From Roseateles asaccharophilus (lineage in GTDB: Bacteria; Pseudomonadota; Gammaproteobacteria; Burkholderiales; Burkholderiaceae_C): a DNA stretch of 64,000 bases. The notes under the pieces were generated by a model. The model was not told where the DNA came from, searched no databases, and saw only the letters and a list, made by a program, of their open reading frames with translations. The stretch covers positions 285,964 to 349,963 of the forward strand of contig NZ_SNXE01000004.1 of assembly GCF_004362405.1 (NCBI RefSeq), in the 5' to 3' direction. Made by a program: the position numbers and the translations under genes. Below, piece after piece: positions 13,221-20,673 of the stretch. Numbering within the stretch: the first letter of the stretch is position 1; every line of letters begins with the position of its first letter.

Positions 13221-13856
13221 ATGGACGCCCTGCTGCAGCTGCTGCACCCCCTGTTCACGCCCGCCTTCGAGCTGCTGGGCAGCCCCATCACCTGGACCGA
13301 GATCCTGGCCTTTGTGCTGGCGGTCTGGATGGTGATCTGCAATATGCGGGTCCATGCCCTGGCCTGGCCCCTGGCCCTCATCAGCTCCCTGCTCTACTTT
13401 CTGCTGTTCTGGGACGGCAAGCTCTATGGCGAGGCCTCGCTGCAGCTGGTCTTTGCCAGCCTGGCGGTCTGGGGCTGGTGGCAATGGCTGCGGGGGCGCG
13501 ACGCGCAGGGCCAGAAACTGCGTGTGCGCCAGATGAGCACCCGGGCACGCTGGCTGGCCCTGTGTGCCGTGCTGGCCGCCTGGCCCTTGCTAGGCCTGCT
13601 GCTGGACCGCCAGACCGACTCTCCCGTGCCCTACTGGGACGCCTTCCCCACCGTGGCCAGCCTGCTGGGCCAGTACCTGCTGGGCCGCAAGTACCAGGAG
13701 AACTGGGGCGTGTGGGTCATCGTCAACGCGGTCAGCGTGAGTCTGTTTGCCTATAAGGGCTACTGGCTCACCGTGCTGCTCTACGCCGTCTTCATCCCCA
13801 TGTCCATTGCGGGCTGGCGGGCCTGGCAGCGCCAGCTGGCGCCGGTGCGCGCCTGA
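13221..13856 (+). CDS. pnuC: Nicotinamide riboside transporter PnuC
   Basis: PnuC is an inner-membrane facilitator that moves nicotinamide riboside into the cell. The 211-residue product has about seven hydrophobic segments and the recognisable family stretches WAVWMVICNMR-like (here VLAVWMVICNMRVHALAWPL), a WGWWQW motif near residues 84-89 that is typical of the substrate channel, and QYLLGRKYQENWGVWVIVN near residue 150. It starts 17 bases after ftsB and overlaps the next gene by one base (TGATG). Together with the downstream kinase and nucleotidase it makes a salvage set. No riboswitch is visible before it. Confidence 0.93.
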   Translation: MDALLQLLHPLFTPAFELLGSPITWTEILAFVLAVWMVICNMRVHALAWPLALISSLLYFLLFWDGKLYGEASLQLVFASLAVWGWWQWLRGRDAQGQKLRVRQMSTRARWLALCAVLAAWPLLGLLLDRQTDSPVPYWDAFPTVASLLGQYLLGRKYQENWGVWVIVNAVSVSLFAYKGYWLTVLLYAVFIPMSIAGWRAWQRQLAPVRA

Positions 13857-14551
13857 TGCTGCGCATCGCCCTGATCGGCGCCGAGAGCACGGGCAAAAGC
13901 CAGCTGGCGCAGGCCCTGGCCGAGCGCCTGCGCCAGGACAGCGGTCTGCGCTGCGCCGTGGTGCCCGAGCATCTGCGTCACTGGTGCGAGCAGCAGGGCC
14001 GCACGCCCCGCCCCGAGGAGCAGGCGGCCATCGCCGCCGAGCAGGCCCGGCAGATCGAGCTGGCCGCACAGACCCATGAGCTGGTGATCTGCGACACCAC
14101 GCCGCTGATGACGGCCATCTACAGCCAGCTGCTGTTTGGCGACGAAGGCCTGCTGCCCATGGCCCTGGACTTTCAGCGCCGCTGCGATCTCACCCTGCTC
14201 ACCGCCCTGGACCTCCCCTGGGTGGCCGATGGCCTGCAGCGTGACGGCCCTCATGTGCAGCAGCCCGTGGATGCCGCCCTGCGTCGGGCCCTGCTGGGGG
14301 CTGGCCTGGGCTGGAGCGGCGTGGGCGGCCAGGGCGCGGCCCGGCTGGAGTCGGCGCTCAACGCGATCACGCCGCTGCTGCTGCGGCGCGGCCTGCTGCG
14401 CGGCCGCGCCAGCGGCCTCTTCACCCGGCTGCAGGCACGCCAGCAAGCCATGCCCGAGCAGGCCTGGTTCTGCCAGGACTGCGATGTGCCCGAATGCGAA
14501 CACGCCTCCCTGAGGCTGCGCGCCGCGGCGCCGGACCAGCCCTTGAACTGA
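13856..14551 (+). CDS. NadR-type nicotinamide riboside kinase, kinase domain only, with Cys-rich tail
   Basis: A 231-residue P-loop ATPase of the NadR/AAA_28 type. The Walker A motif GAESTGKS is at residues 8-15 and a DTTPLMTAIYSQLLFGD segment matches the NadR kinase core. It lacks both the N-terminal DNA-binding and the NMN adenylyltransferase domains of E. coli NadR. The likely reaction, phosphorylation of nicotinamide riboside to NMN, is inferred from the family and from its one-base overlap with pnuC. The C-terminus holds Cys206, Cys209, Cys214 and His216 in a C-x2-C-x4-C-x-H arrangement that could bind a metal. A separate adenylyltransferase such as NadD would be needed to reach NAD. Confidence 0.8.
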   Translation: MLRIALIGAESTGKSQLAQALAERLRQDSGLRCAVVPEHLRHWCEQQGRTPRPEEQAAIAAEQARQIELAAQTHELVICDTTPLMTAIYSQLLFGDEGLLPMALDFQRRCDLTLLTALDLPWVADGLQRDGPHVQQPVDAALRRALLGAGLGWSGVGGQGAARLESALNAITPLLLRRGLLRGRASGLFTRLQARQQAMPEQAWFCQDCDVPECEHASLRLRAAAPDQPLN

Positions 14552-14679
14552 GGCCGGACCGCGCGCACAGCGTCCGGGCAGGGTGATCCCGCCCTACGCC
14601 TGCAAACGTTTGCCCGCTATAGTTGCGGCCGATTACGTCGGGTGCGCAGATCCGCGTGCCCGCCCCTCGGGAGAAACCC

Positions 14680-16371
14680 ATGTCCCTCAAGAGCAAGCCC
14701 CATCGTCTCATTCTGGCCCTGGCCTCCACCCTGCTGCTGGGCGCCTGCGCCACGCAGATGGCCCCTCAGGCCAGCGGCCCGGTGCAGGTCAAGGTCCTGG
14801 CCATCAACGACTTTCACGGCAATCTGGAAACACCGCCGAGCGGGATCCGCATCCGCGACCCCAAGGATCCCAGCAAAACCATCACCGTGCCCGCAGGCGG
14901 CGCCGAGCATCTGGCCACCGCGGTGGCCGAGCTGCGCAAGCGCAACCCCAACCATGTGTTCGTCGCGGCCGGCGATCTGATCGGCGGCAGCCCCCTGCTG
15001 TCGTCGCTGTTCCATGATGAGCCGACCATCGAGTCTCTGAGCCTGATGGGCCTGCATCTCAGCGCCGTGGGCAATCATGAATTTGATGCAGGCAAGGAGG
15101 AACTGCTGCGCCGTCAGAAGGGTGGCTGCCATCCGACCGAGGGATGCAAGGGCCCGCAGCCCTTCAAGGGCGCAAGCTTCAAGTACCTGGCGGCCAGCAC
15201 CATCGACGAGGCCACCGGCAAGACCCTGCTGCCCGCCTATGAGATTCGCCGCTTTGAGGGCATTCCCGTGGGCTTTATCGGCCTCACGCTCAAGTCCACG
15301 CCGGAACTCGTCACGCCGACCGGCGTGGCCGGTCTGCGTTTCGAAGATGAGGCTGAGACGGTCAACAAGCTGGTGCCCGAGTTGCGCGCCAAAGGGGTCG
15401 AAGCCATTGTCGTGATGATCCACGAAGGCGGCTTCCCCACCGGCGACTACAACGAATGCGCTGGCATTTCGGGCCCCATCGTGGACATCGTGAAGAAGCT
15501 GGACAAGGCGGTGGACCTGATCGTCAGCGGTCACACGCACCGGGCCTATCAGTGCCAGATCGATGGGCGTCTGGTGACCAGCGGCGACCGATACGGCACC
15601 ATCGTCAGCGAGATCGATCTGCAGCTCGATCGGACCACGCGCGACGTGATCAGTGCCAGTGCCAACAATGTGATCGTGCGCACCGAGCAGTTCGCCAAGG
15701 ACCCGGCACAAACCTCGCTCATCGCCGCCTACAAGTCGCTGGCAGCCCCCTTGGAGCGGCGCGTCATCGGCCGCATTGAAGCGAGCTTTGCCCGCGACAA
15801 CATCAGCCGCGCCGGCAGTACCGTACTCGGTCAACTGATTGCAGACGCCCAGTTGGCCGCCACCACCAAGCCGGCGGATGGCGGTGCCGTGATCGCCTTC
15901 ATGAACGCGGGTGGCGTGCGTGCCGATCTGCTACGTCGCCCCTCGGGTGAGGTGACCTTCGGCGATGTCTACGCCATTCAGCCCTTCGGCAATATGCTGA
16001 CCACCATGACGCTCAGCGGCGCGCAGATCATCGCCCTGCTGGAGCAGCAATGGCGTGGTAACGATGGCAACCAGATCGTCACCCTGCACGTTTCGGCTGG
16101 CTTCAGCTACAGCCAGGACCGCAGTCGGCCCCTGGGCAGCCGTGTGGTGCCCGGCAGTGTGAAGCTCAACGGCACGCCCCTGGACCCGAATGCGTCATAC
16201 CGCGTCACCGTGAACAGCTTCCTGGCCAGTGGTGGTGACGGTTTCCGCGTGCTCAACGAGGGCAAGGACCGCCGCATGGGCATGCTCGACGTGGAAGCGC
16301 TGGAGCGCCACATCGCAAGCCAGCCCGGCCTGAAGCCTGGCCCCCTGGACCGGGTCACGCGCGTCGACTGA
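14680..16371 (+). CDS. Lipoprotein 5'-nucleotidase / UDP-sugar hydrolase family (UshA/NadN-like)
   Basis: A 563-residue periplasmic phosphoesterase. The start at 14680 is preceded by GGGAGA and gives a lipoprotein signal with lipobox LLGAC (Cys23). The N-terminal metallophosphatase domain has NDFHGNLE (Asp44, His46), AGDLIGGSP, GNHEFDAGKEE and SGHTHRAYQC. The C-terminal substrate domain has AIQPFGNMLTTMTLSG and NSFLASGGDGFRV. UshA/NadN enzymes hydrolyse NAD, NMN or UDP-sugars in the periplasm. The position just after pnuC and the kinase favours a NAD/NMN role, but the substrate is inference. It is separated from the kinase by 128 bases and may have its own promoter. Confidence 0.88.
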   Translation: MSLKSKPHRLILALASTLLLGACATQMAPQASGPVQVKVLAINDFHGNLETPPSGIRIRDPKDPSKTITVPAGGAEHLATAVAELRKRNPNHVFVAAGDLIGGSPLLSSLFHDEPTIESLSLMGLHLSAVGNHEFDAGKEELLRRQKGGCHPTEGCKGPQPFKGASFKYLAASTIDEATGKTLLPAYEIRRFEGIPVGFIGLTLKSTPELVTPTGVAGLRFEDEAETVNKLVPELRAKGVEAIVVMIHEGGFPTGDYNECAGISGPIVDIVKKLDKAVDLIVSGHTHRAYQCQIDGRLVTSGDRYGTIVSEIDLQLDRTTRDVISASANNVIVRTEQFAKDPAQTSLIAAYKSLAAPLERRVIGRIEASFARDNISRAGSTVLGQLIADAQLAATTKPADGGAVIAFMNAGGVRADLLRRPSGEVTFGDVYAIQPFGNMLTTMTLSGAQIIALLEQQWRGNDGNQIVTLHVSAGFSYSQDRSRPLGSRVVPGSVKLNGTPLDPNASYRVTVNSFLASGGDGFRVLNEGKDRRMGMLDVEALERHIASQPGLKPGPLDRVTRVD

Positions 16372-16376
16372 GATCA

Positions 16377-16407
16377 GACTCACCCGGTCCGCCGGACCGG
16401 GTGAGTC
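16377..16407. terminator. Perfect 14-base hairpin between convergent genes
   Basis: GACTCACCCGGTCC and GGACCGGGTGAGTC pair perfectly around a GCC loop, between the stops of the nucleotidase and hslO. There is no T-tract on either strand, but the stem is strong enough to act as a bidirectional terminator. Confidence 0.6.
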
Positions 16408-16413
16408 CCGAGA

Positions 16414-17382
16414 TCACTGCACCGTGCCGCTACCCGGCTGCTGCTGCACCTGAGCGGTGAAGAGCTCGCCCACGTCCACCGCGTCGAAGTGGTAGAACAG
16501 GCCGCAGAACTCGCAGCCGATCTCCACATCACCGCGCTCGGCCAGCACCGAATCCACCTCCTCGCGGCCTAGGCCCTTGAGCATCTGGCCCACGCGCTCG
16601 CGCGAGCAGCTGCAGGCAAAACGCGGCTGCTGGGGCTCGAAGCGCTGCACCGTTTCCTCCCAGAAGAGGCGGCGCAAAATGGTGTCGGCATCCAGATTCA
16701 GCAGCTCCTCGGCTGTCAGGGTGGCGGCCAGCATGCTGATGCGGTTGAAGTCCTCGGACTGACCGATACGGTCCTCATTGCGTTCGGCCGCGCCGCTGCT
16801 CTCCAGATTTCCCTCGCCCTTGATGGGCAGGCGCTGGATCAGCAGGCCGGCGGCGATCTCGTCATTGGCGGCCAGCACCAGCTTGGTGTCCAGCTGCTCG
16901 GACTGCAGCATGTAGTGCTCCAGCACCTCGGAGAGCTTTTGCAGGGGCTCGCGCTGATCGCCATGCAGGGGCACCACGCCCTGGTAGGGCTGCTGGCCCG
17001 GCAGCTTGTCCTTGGGGTCCAGGGTGATCGCGCAGCGGCCCTGGCCGTGCACATTGAGCATGGCCTCCAGCTGAGCGCCGGCCGGCACCTCGCCCACCAC
17101 CTTGGCGGTGGTGCGGAAGGCCAGGTCCGGCTGCACTTCGGCCACGGCCAGCTTCACCGGCCCGTCGCCCAGCACCTGCAGCACCAGGGCGCCGTTGAAC
17201 TTGATGTTGGACTGCATCAGCACGCCCGCCGCCGCCATCTCGCCCAGCAGCTGGCGCACCTCCACCGGGTAGGCCTCGCGGCTGGCGCGGCGCTTGAGCA
17301 CCTCCTGCCAGCCCTCGGTCAGGCGCACCAGCATGCCGCGCACCGGCAGGCCTTGGAACAGGAATTTATGCAGCTCACTCAT
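16414..17382 (-). CDS. hslO: Redox-regulated chaperone Hsp33
   Basis: Hsp33 is a holdase activated by oxidation of a zinc-bound cysteine cluster. The 322-residue product starts MSELHKFLFQGLPVRGMLVRL, a typical Hsp33 N-terminus, and ends with the redox switch: Cys257-x-Cys259 (ACSCSRERV) and Cys290-x2-Cys293 (GCEFCG). The final residues form a Gln/Gly-rich tail. I take the ATG at 17382 rather than a TTG 15 bases upstream, which would lie inside the preceding stop codon region. It follows the gamma-carbonic anhydrase gene by seven bases, so the two are one operon. Confidence 0.95.
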   Translation of the reverse strand: MSELHKFLFQGLPVRGMLVRLTEGWQEVLKRRASREAYPVEVRQLLGEMAAAGVLMQSNIKFNGALVLQVLGDGPVKLAVAEVQPDLAFRTTAKVVGEVPAGAQLEAMLNVHGQGRCAITLDPKDKLPGQQPYQGVVPLHGDQREPLQKLSEVLEHYMLQSEQLDTKLVLAANDEIAAGLLIQRLPIKGEGNLESSGAAERNEDRIGQSEDFNRISMLAATLTAEELLNLDADTILRRLFWEETVQRFEPQQPRFACSCSRERVGQMLKGLGREEVDSVLAERGDVEIGCEFCGLFYHFDAVDVGELFTAQVQQQPGSGTVQ

Positions 17383-17389
17383 CAGGGGT

Positions 17390-17914
17390 TCAACCAATCT
17401 TCTTCAGTTCTGTCGCGTAAAGGCGCGAGTTGTTCATGTAGTGGCGGGCGCTGGCTTTCAAACCCTCAATCTGGGCGGGCGTGAGCTCGCGCAGCACCTT
17501 GGCCGGGCTGCCCACGATCAGCACCCCGTCCGGAAACTCCTTGCCCTCGGTCACCAGAGCGCCCGCGCCCACCAGGGAGTTCTTGCCGATGCGTGCGCCA
17601 TTGAGCACCACGGCGCCGATGCCGATCAGCGAGTTCTCGCCCACCGTGCAGCCATGCAGCATGACCTGGTGTCCCACGGTCACGTTCTCGGCCAGGTGCA
17701 GCGGAAAGCCCGCATCGGCATGCAGCACCGAGCCGTCCTGAATATTGCAGCCCGGCCCGATGTGCAGATGCTCGCTGTCGCCGCGCAGCGTGGCGTTGAA
17801 CCACACGCTGGCGTTCTCGCCCAGACTCACCCGGCCTATCACCTGGGCCGAGTCGGCCACCCAGGCCGTGTCCGCGATCTCGGGCCGGTGTTCGCCCAGC
17901 TGGTAGATGGCCAT
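17390..17914 (-). CDS. Gamma-carbonic anhydrase family protein (YrdA-like)
   Basis: A 174-residue left-handed beta-helix protein of the gamma-carbonic anhydrase/YrdA family, a trimeric metal-binding fold. Hexapeptide repeats run through [20 protein letters not shown], then [20 protein letters not shown]. The metal-binding histidine pattern GH-x4-HGC is present near residues 84-91. Whether it has carbonic anhydrase activity cannot be told. The start is the ATG at 17914; the longer open frame upstream merely shadows the divergent gene. It leads hslO. Confidence 0.88.
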   Translation of the reverse strand: MAIYQLGEHRPEIADTAWVADSAQVIGRVSLGENASVWFNATLRGDSEHLHIGPGCNIQDGSVLHADAGFPLHLAENVTVGHQVMLHGCTVGENSLIGIGAVVLNGARIGKNSLVGAGALVTEGKEFPDGVLIVGSPAKVLRELTPAQIEGLKASARHYMNNSRLYATELKKIG

Positions 17915-17966
17915 GAGGGAAGGTTCCTTTCCGGACTGCCCGGCGGGCAAAGGCACAATTGTAAGA

Positions 17967-18761
17967 ATGGAAGTCCGAACCCGTGCGCTGGAGGTCTTGT
18001 GCGAGACCGATCCCGCGCGCAAATCGCTGGCCGCGCGCCAGCTCTTTGATGCTGCCGGCCAGGGCGCCCCCCTGGAGCCGGGCCTGCGCCTGAGCCGCCC
18101 GGCCGGCGTGCCGGGTCGGCCCGAGCGGCCGCAGCTGGTGCCCACCCTGCAGGTGCCCAAGCGCTCGCCCTTCACGCTGGAGGGGCGTGCCGCCCTGATC
18201 CATGCCATCGCCCATATCGAGTTCAATGCCATCAATCTGGCGCTGGACGCGGTCTGGCGTTTTGCCGAGATGCCGCGCGAGTTCTACCTGGACTGGCTGC
18301 GTGTGGCCGCCGAGGAAGCCCTGCACTTCAGCCTGCTGCATGAGCATCTGCAGGGCCTGGGCAAGCGCTATGGCGACTTCGACGCCCATGACGGCCTGTG
18401 GGCCATGGCCGAGCGCACCGCGGGCGATGTGCTGGCCCGCATGGCCCTGGTCCCGCGCACGCTGGAGGCGCGCGGACTGGACGCCACCCCGCCCCTGCAA
18501 GCCAAGCTGGCCAAGGCCGGCGACACACGGGCCGTGGAGATCCTGGACATCATCCTGCGCGACGAAGTGGGTCATGTGGAGATCGGCAACCGCTGGTACC
18601 GGCATCTGTGCCGCGAGCGCGGCCTGGACCCCATCGCGCTCTACCCCGAGCTGGTGCGCCAGTACGAGGCACCGCGTCTGCGCCCGCCCTTCAATCTTCA
18701 GGCGCGCAGCGCCGCCGGCTTCAGCCCCGAGGAACTGGCCTATCTGAGCAGCGGGCTCTGA
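17967..18761 (+). CDS. DUF455 family ferritin-like protein
   Basis: A 264-residue protein of the DUF455 family, predicted to have a ferritin-like four-helix bundle with a di-iron site. Candidate ligands are in [15 protein letters not shown] near residues 80-94, [15 protein letters not shown] near 113-127, and [18 protein letters not shown] near 196-213, giving the E-x-x-H spacing expected of such proteins. The reaction is unknown. It diverges from the gamma-carbonic anhydrase gene. The ATG at 17967 is preceded by an A/G-rich GTAAGA, a weak ribosome-binding site. Confidence 0.82.
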   Translation: MEVRTRALEVLCETDPARKSLAARQLFDAAGQGAPLEPGLRLSRPAGVPGRPERPQLVPTLQVPKRSPFTLEGRAALIHAIAHIEFNAINLALDAVWRFAEMPREFYLDWLRVAAEEALHFSLLHEHLQGLGKRYGDFDAHDGLWAMAERTAGDVLARMALVPRTLEARGLDATPPLQAKLAKAGDTRAVEILDIILRDEVGHVEIGNRWYRHLCRERGLDPIALYPELVRQYEAPRLRPPFNLQARSAAGFSPEELAYLSSGL

Positions 18762-18825
18762 GGGAGACCGCGGGAGCACCCCCTTTAGAATCGCGGGTTT
18801 CGCCTCTTTGCCAGGGTCTGCCCTC

Positions 18826-19734
18826 GTGTCCCGCATCCAAGCCAATCTGCTGCTCGTCGTCATCGCCCTGATCTGGGGCTCGGCCTTTGTGGCCCAGAGC
18901 CATGGCATGGCCGATATCGGCCCCATGGCCTTTACCGGCGTGCGTTTCCTGATCGGCACCCTGGTCGTCGCCCCCCTGATGTGGCGCGAATGGCAGGGCC
19001 TGCAGCGCCAGCAGCGCACGCTGTCGCGGGGCGACGGGCTCAAGATCGCCGGCCTGGGCAGCCTCTTGCTGATGGGCGCGGCCATGCAGCAGATCGGCAT
19101 CGTCTCCACCACGGTCACCAATGCCGGCTTCCTGACCGCGCTCTACGTGCCCCTGGTCCCTGTGCTGGGCTGGCTGCTGCTGCGCCATCTGCCGCACTGG
19201 TCGGTCTGGCCGGGCGCCCTGGCCTGCCTGGTGGGCGCCTTCCTGCTCTCGGGCGCGCATGAACTCAAGATCGGCCTGGGTGACGCCTGGGTCATCGCCT
19301 CCGCCCTGCCCTGGGCCCTGCATGTGCTGCTGGTGGGTCGCGTGGCCGACCGCATGGGCGCCCCCTTCCTGGTGGCGGGCGGACAGTTCCTGGTCTGCGG
19401 CGTGCTGGCCCTGGCCTATGCCCTGGTGGCCGAGCCCATCAGCTGGCAGGCCCTGGAGGCCGCCGCCCTGCCCATTGCCTATGCCGGCGTGCTCTCGGTC
19501 GGCGTGGCCTTCACGGCCCAGGTGGTGGCCCAGCGCTATGCCCACGCGGCCGACGCCGCCATCATCCTCTCCTCCGAAACCCTGTTCGCCGCCCTCTTTG
19601 GCTATCTGCTGATGGGCGACCGCCTCGGCCCCACCGGCCTGGCCGGCTGCGCCCTGATCCTCAGCAGCATGCTGGTGGTGCAGCTGCTGCCCATGCTGCG
19701 GCCCAGCGCTGCGAGCGCCCGCGCACAAAACTAG
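18826..19734 (+). CDS. DMT-superfamily (EamA) transporter
   Basis: A 302-residue inner-membrane protein with about ten hydrophobic segments arranged as two EamA repeats. The first repeat begins NLLLVVIALIWGSAFVAQ and the second begins GDAWVIASALPWALHVLLV near residue 147. Proteins of this type export amino acids or other small metabolites; the substrate is unknown. I favour a GTG start at 18826 (SRIQANLLL) over a TTG at 18808, because the membrane segment follows at once. It is one of three EamA genes in the window. Confidence 0.85.
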   Translation: MSRIQANLLLVVIALIWGSAFVAQSHGMADIGPMAFTGVRFLIGTLVVAPLMWREWQGLQRQQRTLSRGDGLKIAGLGSLLLMGAAMQQIGIVSTTVTNAGFLTALYVPLVPVLGWLLLRHLPHWSVWPGALACLVGAFLLSGAHELKIGLGDAWVIASALPWALHVLLVGRVADRMGAPFLVAGGQFLVCGVLALAYALVAEPISWQALEAAALPIAYAGVLSVGVAFTAQVVAQRYAHAADAAIILSSETLFAALFGYLLMGDRLGPTGLAGCALILSSMLVVQLLPMLRPSAASARAQN

Positions 19735-19738
19735 TAGT

Positions 19739-19764
19739 AACCCTGATTTTTGTCATAGGGTTTT
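19739..19764 (+). terminator. Weak hairpin after the EamA gene
   Basis: AACCCT (19739-19744) pairs with AGGGTT (19757-19762), followed by TT. It may end the EamA transcript or belong to the leader of the small gene that follows. A second short hairpin, ACGG-agtc-CCGT, lies just downstream. Confidence 0.3.
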
Positions 19765-19863
19765 CACGGAGTCCCGTCACACTCCTTCCTGTGTCGTCAC
19801 CGAGGCGGCACCTCAGGCCCCCGGGCCTGCGACAGCACCCCAGCCCAAAGGAAGGAAATATCC

Positions 19864-20028
19864 GTGAGCAGCATCCCCCCCTTCATCGCCACCTCGCGCA
19901 ACTACCTGCTGGCCGGCGAAGCCCGCCTGAGCCAGCCGGCCGTCTCGCTGGAAAGCTGGGGCCACGCCGGTCTGCTCACCGCCTTCTGCGCCCTGCTGGC
20001 CCTCTCGGGTCTGTTCGGCGGCGCCTGA
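19864..20028 (+). CDS. Small protein of 54 residues with hydrophobic C-terminus
   Basis: An open frame starting at GTG 19864 behind an AAGGAAGGAAA ribosome-binding site about five bases upstream. The product begins SSIPPFIATSRNYLLAGEA, and its last 24 residues (from about HAGLLTAFCALLALSGLF) form a single membrane-like segment ending in GGA. I recognise no family. The strong ribosome-binding site, the position in an otherwise empty gap and a G/C-rich hairpin just after the stop support a real gene. Codon use is high-GC like its neighbours. It could be a small membrane-anchored regulator; that is a guess. Confidence 0.55.
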   Translation: MSSIPPFIATSRNYLLAGEARLSQPAVSLESWGHAGLLTAFCALLALSGLFGGA

Positions 20029-20041
20029 CGCGCCCGCCGGC

Positions 20042-20068
20042 CCCGGCCCCTGATCTGGGCCCGGGGTT
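20042..20068. terminator. G/C hairpin between the small gene and the Lrp-type gene
   Basis: CCCCGGCCC pairs with GGGCCCGGGG (one bulged C) across a loop of about seven bases, between converging stops. No clear T-tract. Confidence 0.35.
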
Positions 20069-20538
20069 CAGAGCTCGAAGCCCGTGGTCTTCTTGACGGT
20101 GCGCAGCACCAGCATGGAATTGGCCCGGGCCACTCCCGGCAGGTGCATCAGCACCTCGCCGTGCACCCGCTCCAGATCCTCGGCATCGCGATAGGCAAAG
20201 CGCACCAGATAGTCGTTGCTGCCGGCCACGAAGAAGCAGTCCAGGATCTCGGGCACATCGCGCACCGCCTGCTCGAAGGCGGCCAGCACCTGGGGCGTGG
20301 TGCGCTCCAGATTGATGATGGTGAAGCTGGTGCCCGGCCGCCCCACGGCCTTGGGGTTCACCAGGGCCACATAGCGGTCGATGACGCCCGCCTCTTCCAG
20401 CTGCTTGACCCGGCGCAGACAGGCCGAGGGGCTCAGATGCACCCGCTGCGCCAGCTCCACATTGGACAGGCGCCCATCGCGCTGCAGCGCGTTCAGGATG
20501 CCCCGGTCGATCGCATCCAGTTGCACTTCAGACCCCAT
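20068..20538 (-). CDS. Lrp/AsnC family transcription regulator
   Basis: A 156-residue regulator with an N-terminal winged helix-turn-helix (DAIDRGILNALQRDGRLSNV, then LSPSACLRRVKQLEEAGVI) and a C-terminal RAM/AsnC ligand-binding domain (DCFFVAGSNDYLVRFAYRD). Such proteins respond to amino acids and usually control a neighbouring gene. The ATG at 20538 is chosen because the longer frame upstream crosses the divergent intergenic region. It is divergent from a class III transaminase, its most likely target. A nested inverted repeat sits between them at 20580-20626. Confidence 0.92.
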   Translation of the reverse strand: MGSEVQLDAIDRGILNALQRDGRLSNVELAQRVHLSPSACLRRVKQLEEAGVIDRYVALVNPKAVGRPGTSFTIINLERTTPQVLAAFEQAVRDVPEILDCFFVAGSNDYLVRFAYRDAEDLERVHGEVLMHLPGVARANSMLVLRTVKKTTGFEL

Positions 20539-20579
20539 CGTTCGAATTTCCTGCGGTTTGGTCGCCCGACTATCGCATG

Positions 20580-20626
20580 AATGTGCAAAACCGCGGGTTA
20601 ACGCGGTGCGCGCTTGCACGCACATT
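20580..20626. promoter_or_regulatory. Nested inverted repeat, candidate Lrp-type operator
   Basis: AATGTGC (20580-20586) pairs with GCACATT (20620-20626), GTGCAA (20583-20588) with TTGCAC (20614-20619), and ACCGCG (20590-20595) with CGCGGT (20602-20607) around a GGTTAA centre. The outer and middle arms share bases, so they are alternative pairings. The element lies between the starts of the regulator and the transaminase. Confidence 0.45.
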
Positions 20627-20673
20627 GCGCCCCGGCTTGCCTAGACTCGCTGCAACGAACGATGGAGCCGCAC

